Origin: Cavenderia fasciculata
Lineage: Eukaryota; Evosea; Eumycetozoa; Acytosteliales; Cavenderiaceae
Reading direction: 5' to 3'
Length of the DNA stretch: 64,000 nucleotides
Assembly: GCF_000203815.1 (NCBI RefSeq)
Contig: NW_004457624.1
Location: 2,666,001 to 2,730,000, forward strand
Of the stretch, positions 1-11,243 are shown one piece after another; the first letter of the stretch is position 1; each line of letters opens with the position of its first letter. The notes under the pieces are model-generated. The model was not told where the DNA came from and ran no database searches. It saw only the letters and a list, made by a program, of their open reading frames with translations. The translations under genes and the position numbers were made by a program.

Positions 1-76
1 CTGCAACAATTTAAATATTAGAAATAATATATATATTTATTTATTGTTTTCTAAAAAGAAGAAGAAGAATACTTCT

Positions 77-214
77 TTACACAACCGACGATGATATATA
101 AATACTCCTTAAGATATGTAAAATAGTTTCTAAGTGGTCTGAATTACCAAAAACTGGAATTAGCTGTGCACTCTCAGAAGTGTTGTCCGTTTGATTGTTC
201 GATTTTTGTGTCAT
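77..214 (-). CDS. possible short protein (45 aa) or last exon
   Basis: An ATG at 214 opens a 45-residue frame ending at 77. The protein is polar at first (Asn, Thr, Ser, Gln) and then has an amphipathic stretch reading HLETILHILRSIYI, which looks more protein-like than random AT-rich sequence. The frame continues upstream to about 373 but becomes low complexity there. I do not recognise a family. It could be a tiny gene, the last exon of one, or chance. It lies head to head with the GNAT gene across about 320 bases. Confidence 0.25.
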   Translation of the reverse strand: MTQKSNNQTDNTSESAQLIPVFGNSDHLETILHILRSIYISSSVV

Positions 215-532
215 TGTTGTTTCAAAGTCCCAAACCCAACAATAATACAAATTGTTTTCAAAGATCAAACACTTATCATAACAATACAATAAATAATAAA
301 CACAGGTCAAGTTGTTTATTTTAATCTTAGTAATAATAATAATAAGTAATAACGCACACTCAACAACCCCCAACCCTATTAATTAATTAATTAATCAAGA
401 GTTCAACGAACGAGGGTCACAGTCAACAACTCCCTCCTTTAACAACAAATTATCCGTTGGATCAATCAATCTATTTATTTATTTATTTATTTAATTATTT
501 ACCTTTATATAAAGAAAACAATCATTATCATC
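215..532. promoter_or_regulatory. upstream region of the GNAT gene
   Basis: AT-rich spacer with a TTTA tetranucleotide run near 472-500 and a TATA-like TTTATATAAAG just before it ends, about 25 bases upstream of the ATG at 533. It would be a shared divergent promoter if the short frame at 77-214 is real. Confidence 0.35.
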
Positions 533-1664
533 ATGAGTTTATTATCATCATCATCATCAATATCATCAAATGAAGAGGAGGTGATTGAATTGTATCAAAT
601 CAAAGATAGTAGTATTTTATTGCCACATGTCGATCGATTCAAACAATCGGTTCGAATCAAAGGAATCATTACCAACAAGGAGGGTCTCAACTATATTGCA
701 TTTGTCGATATCGAGGCATCACCAACCATCATGCTTTTCATCGATATTGTTCGTGGTCAACTCAGTATCTTTACCAATGACATTGTACGATTCAAGCGAT
801 ATGTAAACAGTGTCGACTGGAAGAAGGGTTTCTTATCCAACCCAAAATATCAAATTGACATGGATCCAACTACCTATCCATATCAAAAGGATGGTCTAGT
901 TGATCATTTATTACCTTCATCGTAAGTCAAAACAAAACATATATCATCACTCTCTCAACTAACACATTATTTATTTGTTACAATGCCACACCATTGAATA
1001 GAAGATATTTGGCATTTGCGTCATTGGGATTAGAAGAAAATGATATATTGGAAGATGTACTACGAAGACAAGGTTTAAAGATTGAACCAAGTCCAGAAAT
1101 ATTTGATTTGTTAATGTTGCCAATCGAAAGTAAACAAGATAAAATTGAAGATTTAAAACAATATTTAGAAGGTGGTGAATCACCAATTACATTTGATGAA
1201 GCTGATGTTGTTGGTATGAAACAAAATGAAGAAGATGTTGGAACAAGAAAGAAACAAATGATAAGTATATATATTAATACTTCTCTTTTTACCTTTTTTT
1301 TTTTTTAGATAATAATTGGACATATAGATCAACAAAGAGTTTAGCATTTATGAGATGGACAACAAAACATTCAATAACCTCTTGTGTTAGAGGAGGTAAA
1401 GAAAATGAAATCATATCTTGGGCCATTCAATATACCGATGGATCTGTTGGATCATTGTTTACACTTCCCAAACATCGTGGTAATTCATATGCAATGCGAG
1501 TCGTTGCCGATATCTTAATCAAATGTCTAAGCAAACCATATCTTCTTGTACCGTTTATCTATATCAATACCGAAAATCAACCTTCACAAAATCTTTTCCG
1601 TAATCTTGGTTTTAGACCAATCACTCTGACAAGATGGTTAACTGCAAGTAATTCACCAAATTAA
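533..1664 (+). CDS. GNAT acyltransferase, GLYAT/FR47-like C-terminal domain
   Basis: Three exons: 533-921, 1002-1264 and 1309-1664, joined at GTAAGT...AG and GTATAT...TTTTAG with matching phases, giving 335 residues. The first ~250 residues are a variable alpha/beta region. The C-terminal third (from about residue 230) resembles the acetyl-CoA-binding fold of glycine N-acyltransferase-like proteins: ISWAIQYTDGSVGSLFTLP, then the HRGNSYAMRVV pyrophosphate-binding loop (the usual R-G-x-G-x-A is seen here as RGNSYA), and a final FRNLGFRP strand. By family it should move an acyl group from CoA to an amine; the substrate cannot be read from sequence. The middle Gly of the CoA loop is not typical, so activity is less certain. 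It starts at the first ATG after a TATA-like box. Confidence 0.75.
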
Positions 1665-1713
1665 CCAAAATAAACCAATAAAGTAATATACATATTTATA
1701 CCATAAAGAACGA

Positions 1714-1747
<34 letters not shown>

Positions 1748-1831
1748 ATTTGATGTATAAGTGTTTTGTTGTTGATTTATTACTATAGTTATTATTGCTG
1801 TTATTGTTATTACTATTATTATTGTTGTTGT

Positions 1832-2274
1832 TTATTCTACATTAAGATCGTATCTAGCTGGGTTAACTTGCCACTGTTTTGGTGGTATGTTTCTTTGCCA
1901 CTTTGAGCCACCTGGGGCATCACATGCTAAAAGGGTAATAAACATAAAGAGTGATTAGATGAGAGAGTCTTTTGATTCAAATACACCAAAATGAAACATT
2001 CCACCCAAAGCAGCGGCAAGTTGAATTTCATCTGATACATACGAATATATGGATCTGGGTGTTCCCAGTTATTAGACCATTTTTCAAAATCGTTCATATA
2101 TTGTTTAATGAGGAATGGATTAGTTTCATCCTTGTGTGCCTTGACAGTGTTACGCAAGATAGTAGCTTGTTTGAGGAAGTAGTCATAGTTTTCAGAGTAA
2201 TCTCTGATTGACTTTAAACATTTACGATATAATCTAACAACTGTTTGTTGATGAGTAAGTGCTGATACTGACAT
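1832..2274 (-). CDS. ndufb9: NADH dehydrogenase 1 beta subcomplex subunit 9 (complex I B22, LYR protein)
   Basis: Two exons, 2043-2274 and 1832-1926, separated by a 116-base GTATGT...TTTTAG intron; 108 residues. The N-terminus reads LTHQQTVVRLYRKCLK, which carries the LYR motif (L-Y-R) that binds mitochondrial acyl carrier protein. A three-helix bundle follows, and the second exon gives DAPGGSKWQRN, the conserved C-terminal signature of NDUFB9. It is an accessory subunit of the complex I membrane arm in the mitochondrial inner membrane. It is shorter than the mammalian protein because the C-terminal extension is missing, as expected in protists. The second exon is short and easily missed; without it the protein would end in a nonsense tail. 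Confidence 0.92.
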
Positions 2275-2518
2275 TCTCTATCTTTCTTCAATATATATAT
2301 TACAAACTAAAACTATGCAAGTCGAAAGATCATCAGCAACTGCACCCAAAGCATCAAGTGAGGAAAATTTCTATTTTTTTTTTTTTTTAATTTTTCCAAC
2401 TTTTAACAATATTTTAAAACAACATGGAACAAATATAATTATTATTATTATACATTTACAAATTTTTGTGGTTTTATATTTTATTTTTCTTTTTCTAAAA
2501 AAAAAAAAGGGATTGTTA

Positions 2519-5500
2519 TTATGACTTGTCAGTTTTCTTTTTACTTGTTTTTGGAGTCGCTTCCTTTTTTGCTCTTTTCGGTGTTGATTTTGGAGGTTTT
2601 TTAGCAGCAGGTGGAGGTGATGGTGTTTTGGAGGATGTGGGCGGTGGAGCTTGTGTTGGAGTAGATGGTGGTGGTGGTTGTTGTACTTTGATTGGTGGAA
2701 TTGTCGTGGCAGTAGTCGTTGGAGGAGCCAAGTTGGAAGAAGAGGATGTACTCGATGTAATAGTTGCATTAGTAGATGGATTCATTGGCTGTACATAAAG
2801 TCCTGGTATTGGTTTTCCAACTATAGGTGTTGGAGCATTCATTTGTTGTTGTTGTTGTTGCAATTGTTGTTGTTGTTGTTGTTGTTGATTTGCTCTCTGT
2901 TGTTGTATTTGTTGTAATTGTTGTGGTGGTATTGGAATTGGTATAGATTGAACTGCTATAGGTGCACCAATAGATGATGTTGGATTCGGTTGATTAAATT
3001 GAACATTCATTGATGAATCTTGTTGTTGAGGTAATTGCAATTGTTGTTGTCCTTGTTGTCCTTGTTGTTGTCCTTGTTGTTGTTGTTGTTGATTTGGTAA
3101 TTGTTGAATATTTGGGATTGGTTGTCCTTGACCTTGTACCTGTACATGACCTTGACCTTGACCTTGACCCTGACCCTGACCCTGACCCTGACCCTGACCT
3201 TGTTGCTGTTGTCCTACTTGACCTACTTGACCTTGATTAGGTCTCATTACAATTTGTTGTTGTTGACTTCTTTGTTGTTGTTGTTGTAATTGTTGTTGTT
3301 GTAGTTGTTGTTTGGCAGCCAATCTTTCCTTGATGCATCTGGTGGTGGTGAGAATGGACAGTTCCGAGGCGGTCGAGCACGTGGGATGAAGGTTTGCAGC
3401 CATAATACTAGCACTGTGTGATTGGTGAACTGGGATCTTGTTTTCAATGAGCGAGACGGTTCCTGGACGACATATAAGCTTGTTTTGTGCAATTGCCTTT
3501 TTGACGTGATCCAACAGAGAGTAGGGAAACGGTGTACTCTCGATAGCAGCAGTAGCAGCACCAGCACTCGAGTTGGTGTCGGTCGCTCCAGTCTGGGGAT
3601 GATGCTTCTTTTCGAGTTCCTTGGGTGCAAGTTGTTTGTATCGCTCGGCACACTGCGACTTGGTACGACGGTATCGAAGCACACGCTCGTTGATGTTGTT
3701 TTGGAGCAGCGTGGCAATGAGGTCCCAGTTGTTGGTACCAAATGTGCGGATTGCGTCAAGCAGGGCAGCATCCTCGTACGGCAACCAGGTAGGACCTGGG
3801 TCAGCCGTAGCACCGCCTTCGAGATGCGATTGAGCGTCTCCGCCATCGCGTGATTTTCGAAGGGCGGATCTGCTCCCAAACAGACCTTGGCCAGAACTGT
3901 TTTTCGAGCGTTTCTTGGACGAGTCATCGTCGCAGCTACCGTCATTGGCACCACGGTTCAACATTGACTCTACGCTTTCAGCCAACTCTTCAAACTCGTC
4001 GGATTGTTGTCCGCTCGTCATGATAATGTCGTCGGGACGCATAATCTTTTTCTCGGTTCCCGGTGGGCCACCATTCTTTTTGTTGCGCATCTTGTCGTCG
4101 AGTTTCTTGGCTTGAGCCTCTGACTTTTTGGTTTTGAGCTCCTTTTTCTCCTTTGCTTTGCGTTCCTCCTCGAGACGCAGCTTTTCTTTTTTGTCCTTTT
4201 CCTTTTTCTTTTTGATGAGTAGTCTCTTTTCTTTTTCCTTTTCCTTTGTAAATTGTTTGTTGTAGATGTATTGTTGAGCTGTTTGTTTGATAATTTTCCC
4301 CCTCTTCAACTTTGATCGCATTGGCTTGGCAATGGACTCAAATGAAATGGTTGGTGGTGATGGTGGATATAAGTAGTGATGGTGCTGATGATAGTATTCG
4401 TCCTGATCCTTTAGGACTTGTTCCAAGAGATTCTCGGGAAACGGTTCTTGCATTGGTGCCAAAAACCATTCTTCCTTTTCTTCTGGATCAGGTAATGTTT
4501 CGAAAAATTCGCCATAGAGTAAAAGAGAGGATTGAAACTCTACATTACTTATTCCACTTAACTAAAGAGAAATTAAAATAAAATAATTATTAGTTAAATA
4601 TATTATTAATTAAAAGTTTCTATCTTTTTTGTTACCTCAAAAAAAAGCAAATCTTTATCTGCTTGTTCTTCAATTGATAGAGAATTATTTAATTGATTAA
4701 TTAATAATTTCTTTGTTGTTGTTGTTGTTTGATCTTTTTGATTAATATCACTGTACATTGTATATAGATGACCATTTTCTTTACCATTGGTCATTTGATT
4801 CACTTTTCCATTTTCTACTGGATTACTACTATTTTGATTGGTGGTGCTAGAATTCTTGTTATTCTTGTTGTTGCTATTATTATTTTCACTATTCTTTTTT
4901 TCTTCACCCATTAATATATCATCATCGTCGTCACTTTGATTTTCATTATCTTTGTTGTTTTCAGATTCTTCTTCTTCTTCTTCTTCAGATTCATCAGATT
5001 CTTCAGAGTCAGAGTCTGAATCTGAATCTGAATCAGATTGACCATCAGATTCTTCTTCATCCTTTTCCTTTTTAGCTTTTCCATCATCTTCAACAATAAA
5101 TGTATCCATATTTTCAATATATTTTAATGCAAATCTAAAAAATAAATAAATATGTTAATATTAAACTATAATAATTATTGTTATTTCCTTTTTCTATTTT
5201 CTATTATATGTTTACCTTTGAATTGGATTTAAATATTCTTCAACTAAATCTTGTTGAGCTTTAATTTCATCTTCAATAGGAGGAGTAGTTGATAAAGAGG
5301 TACTTGTACGATCCAATTCATCAAACTCTTGCATTTCCATAGCTTGTTCTTTTTGAGCATTCTTTAGAGCAGAAACATCAGCTTCATCTTCAACATTTTC
5401 AGCTGCATTTTCCCATTCAGTTTGAGAAATTTTACCCAATACTGGTGAACTATTGGTTTGTTGTTTACTACCACTATTATTATTATTACTATCATTTGCA

Positions 5501-8500
5501 ATCATTTGAGTTAAATCAATATTTTTGAAAAAGTCTGTAGTGAATTCGCCACCTTGAATAACCATATCATCGAGTTGACGTTTTTGATTTGATTTCTTGA
5601 GAATGTTTTCTTCGATGGTGTGTTGAGTGATGAGACGATAGATGTGTACTTCACGGGTTTGACCAATACGATGACATCTATCTTGAGCTTGAGCATCCAT
5701 GGAGGGATTCCAATCGGTATCGTAGAAAATGACGGTATCGGCACCTGTCAGATTGAGACCCAACCCTCCACTTCTAGTAGAGAGGATAAACAAAAAGATA
5801 CGGTTGTCCTTGTTGAATCGTTCCGTCAAAAGTTGACGACGTTCCACCTTGGTCGAACCATCGAGACGCACGTACGTGTATCCATGCAAGTTGAGGAAAC
5901 CTTCAAAGACATCCAACATTTTCGTCATTTGCGTAAAGATGAGGGCACGATGACCACCCTTTTTCAACTCTCGCAATAGTTCTGCCAATTTCTGTAGTTT
6001 ACCACAATCATATTGAACAAGTCTTTTGTCTGGGAAGAATAATTTCATTCTCTTGTATGAATCGTATAATGATGTAAATGGATCTTCTTGTTGTATAATG
6101 TCAAAAGTATTGGTTGATTGATCTATTCCTCCAACACCCTTTTCAGTCTTATACTTTTGTTGAATTAATTGAATTAAATTTGATTGATAAAGTGAACGAG
6201 ATAATAGTTTTGAAGGGTTTGGATGAGATTCTATCAATTGAATAGGGGAACTTGTTGTTTTTGGAATGAGAAAGGTAAAGTTTTCAATGACTGATTGTAA
6301 TTTGTTGCTACGTTGTACTGGTGTGAGGATCATTTCCAACAGTTTGTTGGGATAGTCAAAGTAACGTGATGGATCGGCTGCAATGGCATGAATGTCTTGT
6401 ACGGGATCTTGGATAGTGACGGTATTGACCAAATCCCAACCAAAGAGAGGACGGTTATAGCTACGACGACTTTTCAGTAGGGTGATTCGATCCAACGACT
6501 CTTTTTGCTTGAGTTGCTGTGAATCGTGTCGAGATGCTTGGAAAATGTCGAGACACGATGTTGGCAACAAGGAGGACGACACACTTGACGATGAGCTGGC
6601 AAGTGTCTGAGAGTTGATGTTTTGTTGTGACAGATTGAGCTTGAATGACATTGAATGTGGGATTTCGCGGATACGGTTGTCGGATGGCATCAAGTCAGAG
6701 ATGGTGTTGGCGTCCATTGTTCGTAGAGAGGTTTCGTACGAGGTGAGATCCAGATTGAGCAGGTTGAGGTTGATGGTACGCGATGGCGCATCATCGAGTG
6801 CTCCAGAGAAAAGCGAATGTGAGTCATAGGTGATAGGGTCGCATTCAAACGGTGAAACGATGGGACGCACCTCAAATAGATCGGGATGGTTGCATACCTT
6901 TCTGAGCTGCATCAAGATATTGATGATGGAAAAGAAGCTGCCGCCCTTGAGAGTGGCCTGCGTGCTGTTGGCATTGATAAACTCTTCGTAGAGATACTTT
7001 TGACGACGCGACAGCTGGCAGGGCACGACGTGTGTGTACTTTTTGGGCATCTGCTTCTCGACGTCCTTTTTGAGACGACGCAAGAGGAATGGACGCAACA
7101 CGCTGTGCAGTCTGGCAATCAGCTCGTCGTTGACGTACTCGTTGCCTTCGATCATACCCGTGACGGGCATAGAAAACCACTCTTGAAACTCGCGGTGCGA
7201 CTGGAAAATATCGGGCATCAAGAAATGCATCAGCGACCACAACTCCATGAGATTGTTTTGCAACGGCGTGCCAGTGAGCAAGAGACGACGGTCGGCATTG
7301 AAATTGAGCATCGTCTGCCAACGCTGTGACTTGAAGTTCTTGATCGAATGTGCTTCATCGAGTATGAGATACACCCAATGCTTTCGTCTAAAGATGAGCT
7401 GGTCCGTGACGATCGTAGAATAGCTCGTAATGCAGACGTGGAACGCGTTGCTCTTGCTCCACCCCTTTCGACTCTCCTTTCGCTCCTTTTGCGATCCATG
7501 GTATGTAAACACCTTGAATCCAGGACACCATTTCTTAAACTCCATCTCCCAGTTGAACAGCACACTGCTTGGAACGACAATGAGATGTGGACCCCAAATA
7601 CCCTTTTCAACGGCAAGGTAGGCCAACAAGGAGATGGTCTGGATCGTCTTGCCCAGACCCATCTCATCGGCCAACACACCATTCAGTTTTTTGTTGTACA
7701 GCGACGTCAACCAATCCAAACCAATGTGTTGGTATTCACGAAGTTTACCCTTGATAAGGAATGGTACCTTGGTTTTCAAAATACTCTCGGTTGGCATAGT
7801 TGATTGATTCAAGAATATAGATAATGCTGATCGTTCACCGGTGGAGCTTGTCATTGATGGTGATTCTTGTTCTTCTTTAATTTCTCTTTGAATCAATTCT
7901 TCAATATCCATTTCAGCATCTTGTTTTAGTAAATCCAAATCTTCCATTTCATCTGATCCTTCTGATTCCAATTCATCCAATTCATCCAATTCATCTTGTT
8001 CATCATCTTGATCAGAAGAATAATCAGAATCATCAGAATCATCCATTGTAGTTGGATCAGTGATTGACATTAAATCTCTAAATCTTTGTCTTGATTTAAT
8101 ACGCTCCATAGCTTCTTGGGTCAACTCTGGATCTACCTCTTCCTCCTTTTCTTCCTCTTGTTGAACAACTTCTTGTTCACGTTCTTTTAGACCTTGAGCC
8201 AACATGTTTGAATACTCTTCGGTACGAGTGACAATTAGATCTAGTTGTTTTTCACGTTCTTGTTTCTTGATGTGATCGACATGAATCTGTGACTTGTAAT
8301 TGACCAATTTACCAATTTGAGTCCAAAACTTTTTGATTTCCTTGGCAATGTTGAAAGAGATCTTTTTCCTTCTCAACTCTTCCTCCTTGGCCATCTTTTC
8401 CTCTTGGTTGACCAATGCCTTGTGATACTTGGTGACCTCCTTGTTCATGTGTTTGAGCACCCGCGATCTTTGACGACGCAGTCTACCAAAATCCTCGGCC

Positions 8501-9705
8501 ACCAATGCCATCTCTTCGAGGACATAGTCCCAATGAACCTTTGGTCTTGGTGGTTCTGGCAGTTTATAGAGTTGTTTGTTTCTCCAAATACCTTGTTTCT
8601 GTAGTTCATGTATCCTTCGAAGTGTCTCTGCATCTTGTGATGCCTTTTCAATAGTCTCTCTATTCATTCTGGGTATTGGTAAAAATATATTTGGTGATGG
8701 TATAATTAATTTTGATGACTGCTCTTCCAATTCGTCTAGTTCCAATTCTTCTTGTTCTTTTTTTCTTTGTTGATCATCTTGTGAAAATATTGATGTTGCC
8801 AAATTAATTGATGTCTTTACTTTTTTAATTGGATTATCTATTATTATATCTGAAGTGGAGGTGGTAGAAGTATTAGATGATTCTATTGATGGTGTTGTTG
8901 TTGTTGTTGGTATCGTAGTCGTTGAAGAAGTAGAGGTAGATAAATTTCTATTTTTAATTGTAATAATAGTTTTCTTTCTACCTTTGGATATTGGTGTTGT
9001 AATTGTATTACTATTATTATTATTATTATTATTATTGTTATTGTTATTATTATGATCATCTTTTAAAGAAGATAGAATAGGTTCAATTAAAGGTGGAGAA
9101 GTTGGTATTTTTGGTTGAATGGTAGATGGTGTCATTTCCTCTATACCATTGTCATGACTATATATTTTTGATAATGTATCATCTTCTTGAAAATCTAATA
9201 AACTCGAAGCTGAAGAAGGTTGATCCAAATAGACTAATTGATAAATCATAGACTGTCTCTTTTCAATCAACTGATCGATTTGTTCATTCTTTTTATCAAT
9301 CTCTGATTTCTTTTCCATGATGATTTCATTGTTTTGTGTAATAATTGGATTTGTTGTTGTTGATGTTGCCGGTAAGGTATTTTGTTGTTGTTGTTGTTGT
9401 TGTGCTTGATGAATAGGTATCTTGCTTACAAACTTTCTCTTTTTAGTTGATAATGGCGTTGAATTTTGTGATGGAGATGTTGATGAGTTGTTTGTTGTAG
9501 TTGTAGTAGAGGTCGTACTAGTACCACCACCACTATTCGATCGACTATGTCTTCTTGTATATGGTGGTGTAGTAGTAGTAGTATTATTGGATGATGGTGA
9601 TGTAGATTCTCCCATGGTTATATCATCGCTACCATTTGTCGTCGACGTTTCATCGCCAGCGGATGTCAATGACGATGATTTTGAAGTTGTTGATTTTTTG
9701 ACCAT
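2519..9705 (-). CDS. p400/Domino-type SWR1-family chromatin remodelling ATPase
   Basis: Three exons, 5216-9705, 4636-5134 and 2519-4561, joined in phase by GTAAAC...TTTTAG and GTAACA...TTTAG introns; 2,343 residues. In order: a Ser/Thr/Asn-rich N-terminus; an HSA domain near residue 388 (HWDYVLEEMALVAEDF) that binds actin-related proteins; an SNF2 ATPase with DEMGLGKT near 682 and DEAH near 783; a split insert at about 960-1190; the C-lobe with HRIGQTREVHIYRL near 1342; an acidic Glu/Ser/Asp stretch coded by the middle exon; a Myb/SANT domain near 1920-1965 (EDAALLDAIRTFGTNNWD); a Gln-rich tract; and a Lys/Pro-rich tail. The split ATPase places it in the SWR1/SRCAP/INO80 class. HSA plus C-terminal SANT plus poly-Q is the p400/Domino layout, which combines functions held by yeast Swr1 and Eaf1. 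Expected role: H2A.Z exchange and NuA4/TIP60 scaffold in the nucleus. Codons in the ATPase core are much richer in G/C than at either end. Confidence 0.9.
3147..3200. repeat. TGACCY hexanucleotide run coding Gln-Gly repeats
   Basis: About nine tandem copies of a six-base unit (TGACCT then TGACCC on the plus strand) inside the last p400 exon. On the coding strand they give alternating Gln-Gly. Array length is likely to vary between strains, and it keeps frame whatever the copy number. Confidence 0.85.
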
Positions 9706-10408
9706 GTCTTGTATTTGTTGTTTGTTTGAAAATTGTTTAGGTTGGATGTTGTTATGTTATTCTATATAAGTTGTTTCCTCCAACATCAACCATATATGTC
9801 ATGTAGTTGGTTGTGTGGAGAGGAAGTTGGTTGGTTGTTTGGTTGTTTTGTAGTGTTGTTGTTTGTTTATTCTTTTTGATTGAGGGTACTAAAACTGATG
9901 ATTCTCTAATCTTCAAAAGAATAACATTATGGTAACCTGTATAGAATAGAATATATTGATTAGTATCGAATGCTATTTCATTGTTGTCATTGTTGTCTCT
10001 TTCTTTCTCTCTTTCTCTTTCTTTCTTACTCTTTATCTTTTTCAAAACTTTGGTTGCTTCAAAGTACAAATTTGGGGTTGAAAAATGAGTAATTAAAACC
10101 AAATTGGATGGTTCTTTTATAAAAAATGATAGTGTATAAATAGAATATATGAATAAATAGATAATCTACTCTTGATAGTGCTTCAAAGAGCCTCAAATCT
10201 TTAAATAATTAGAGCTTTTCTCTTGTTTCTTGAGCTGATACAGGTTTTTTGAAGTTGTTTGTGAACTCCACCACAATCGACAAACAAAAAAATTAAAAAA
10301 ATTTAATTTTTTTCACCACCAAAAGAAAGAGAGGGAACACAAAAATTTAAAAGAGATAGAGATAACTCAAAGACTAGAACTTTTCTCTCTAATATATAAG
10401 TATATAAG
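9706..10408. promoter_or_regulatory. divergent intergenic region between p400 and EMC6
   Basis: About 700 bases between two divergent start codons. It holds a TTTC/CTCT-rich stretch (9995-10030), an A-run/T-run palindrome at about 10286-10313 some 100 bases before the EMC6 ATG, and a TATA-like ATATATAAGTATATAAG just before that ATG. A 116-codon minus-strand frame covers much of it, but it is low complexity and I do not accept it as a gene. Confidence 0.45.
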
Positions 10409-10977
10409 ATGATCAATCCACAACAACATCAACCTCAAGCACCAGAAGCTATCATACCAGAGATTTATGATAGTGATTATATAAATTTAAATTTAAGATC
10501 AAAGAATAATTGGTAATGAATGAATGACAACAACAAAAAAAAACAAAAACGAATGAATGATCATCATCATCATATGAAAGAATGAACATCATCAAGTAGT
10601 AGTAGTAGTAGTATTTATAACTAATATCTTATCTTATAATTTATAGTCGAATTTTAATATCATCATTGGGTGGATGTGTAGCAGGGTTATTAGGATTGAC
10701 CAATTTATGGGGTTTTGTTTTCTTTGTATTTGTTCATTTTCTATTTTGCGCACTCTATAGTATTTCACATAAATCTTTAATTAATTATTTTGTTAATCCA
10801 AAAACAATGTGGTATGAAATTACCTCTGGTATGATGGTATGTACATTCATAAAAAGAAAATAGAATAATCAAACACACAACTTAATTAAATAATTAATTA
10901 ATAACCTTTTTTTTTTCCTTTTCATTTTATTTTAGTCTTTTGTATTATTTTGGACATTCTTTTCAAATATATTATAG
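10409..10977 (+). CDS. emc6: ER membrane protein complex subunit 6
   Basis: Three exons, 10409-10512, 10647-10836 and 10936-10977; 111 residues, close to the ~110 of other EMC6 proteins. The joins use GTAATG and GTATGT donors and restore TGT (Cys) and an in-phase Ser. After a short Pro/Gln N-terminus, exon 2 gives a glycine-rich first membrane helix (SSLGGCVAGLLGLTNLWGF) and a second helix. The 13-codon last exon supplies the end of the third helix (SFVLFWTFFSNIL). EMC6 is a membrane core subunit of the ER complex that inserts tail-anchored and multipass proteins. It is divergent from p400. Confidence 0.88.
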
Positions 10978-11243
10978 AACAACAAACGAATAAATAAATA
11001 TTATGTAAATATAAATATAAATATAAAACAAAACGAAACGATGGACAATGGATGGTTATTATATTTTGGGAAAAAGGTATTTTTTATTTTCAAATTGGAC
11101 TTTTCAAGTATAAACCAACTAAAAAGAAGAATGGAAACTCATTATCTATGAAATTCCTCTTTTATCTTTTTTTTTTTTTAATAGTTGGTTATGTTATCCT
11201 CTTTTTTGATTGAAAAGAATAAAAAATGGCGTAGTATAATTGA

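Noticed and set aside
6886-7803. Long frames on the plus strand and in other minus phases within the p400 ATPase core
   Set aside because: Shadow frames caused by G/C-ending codons in the real gene; the minus-strand ATPase motifs are unambiguous.
9752-10102. 116-codon minus-strand frame upstream of p400
   Set aside because: Low-complexity Lys/Glu/Arg and Asn/Thr composition, no domain, and it fills the divergent promoter region; more likely open by chance.
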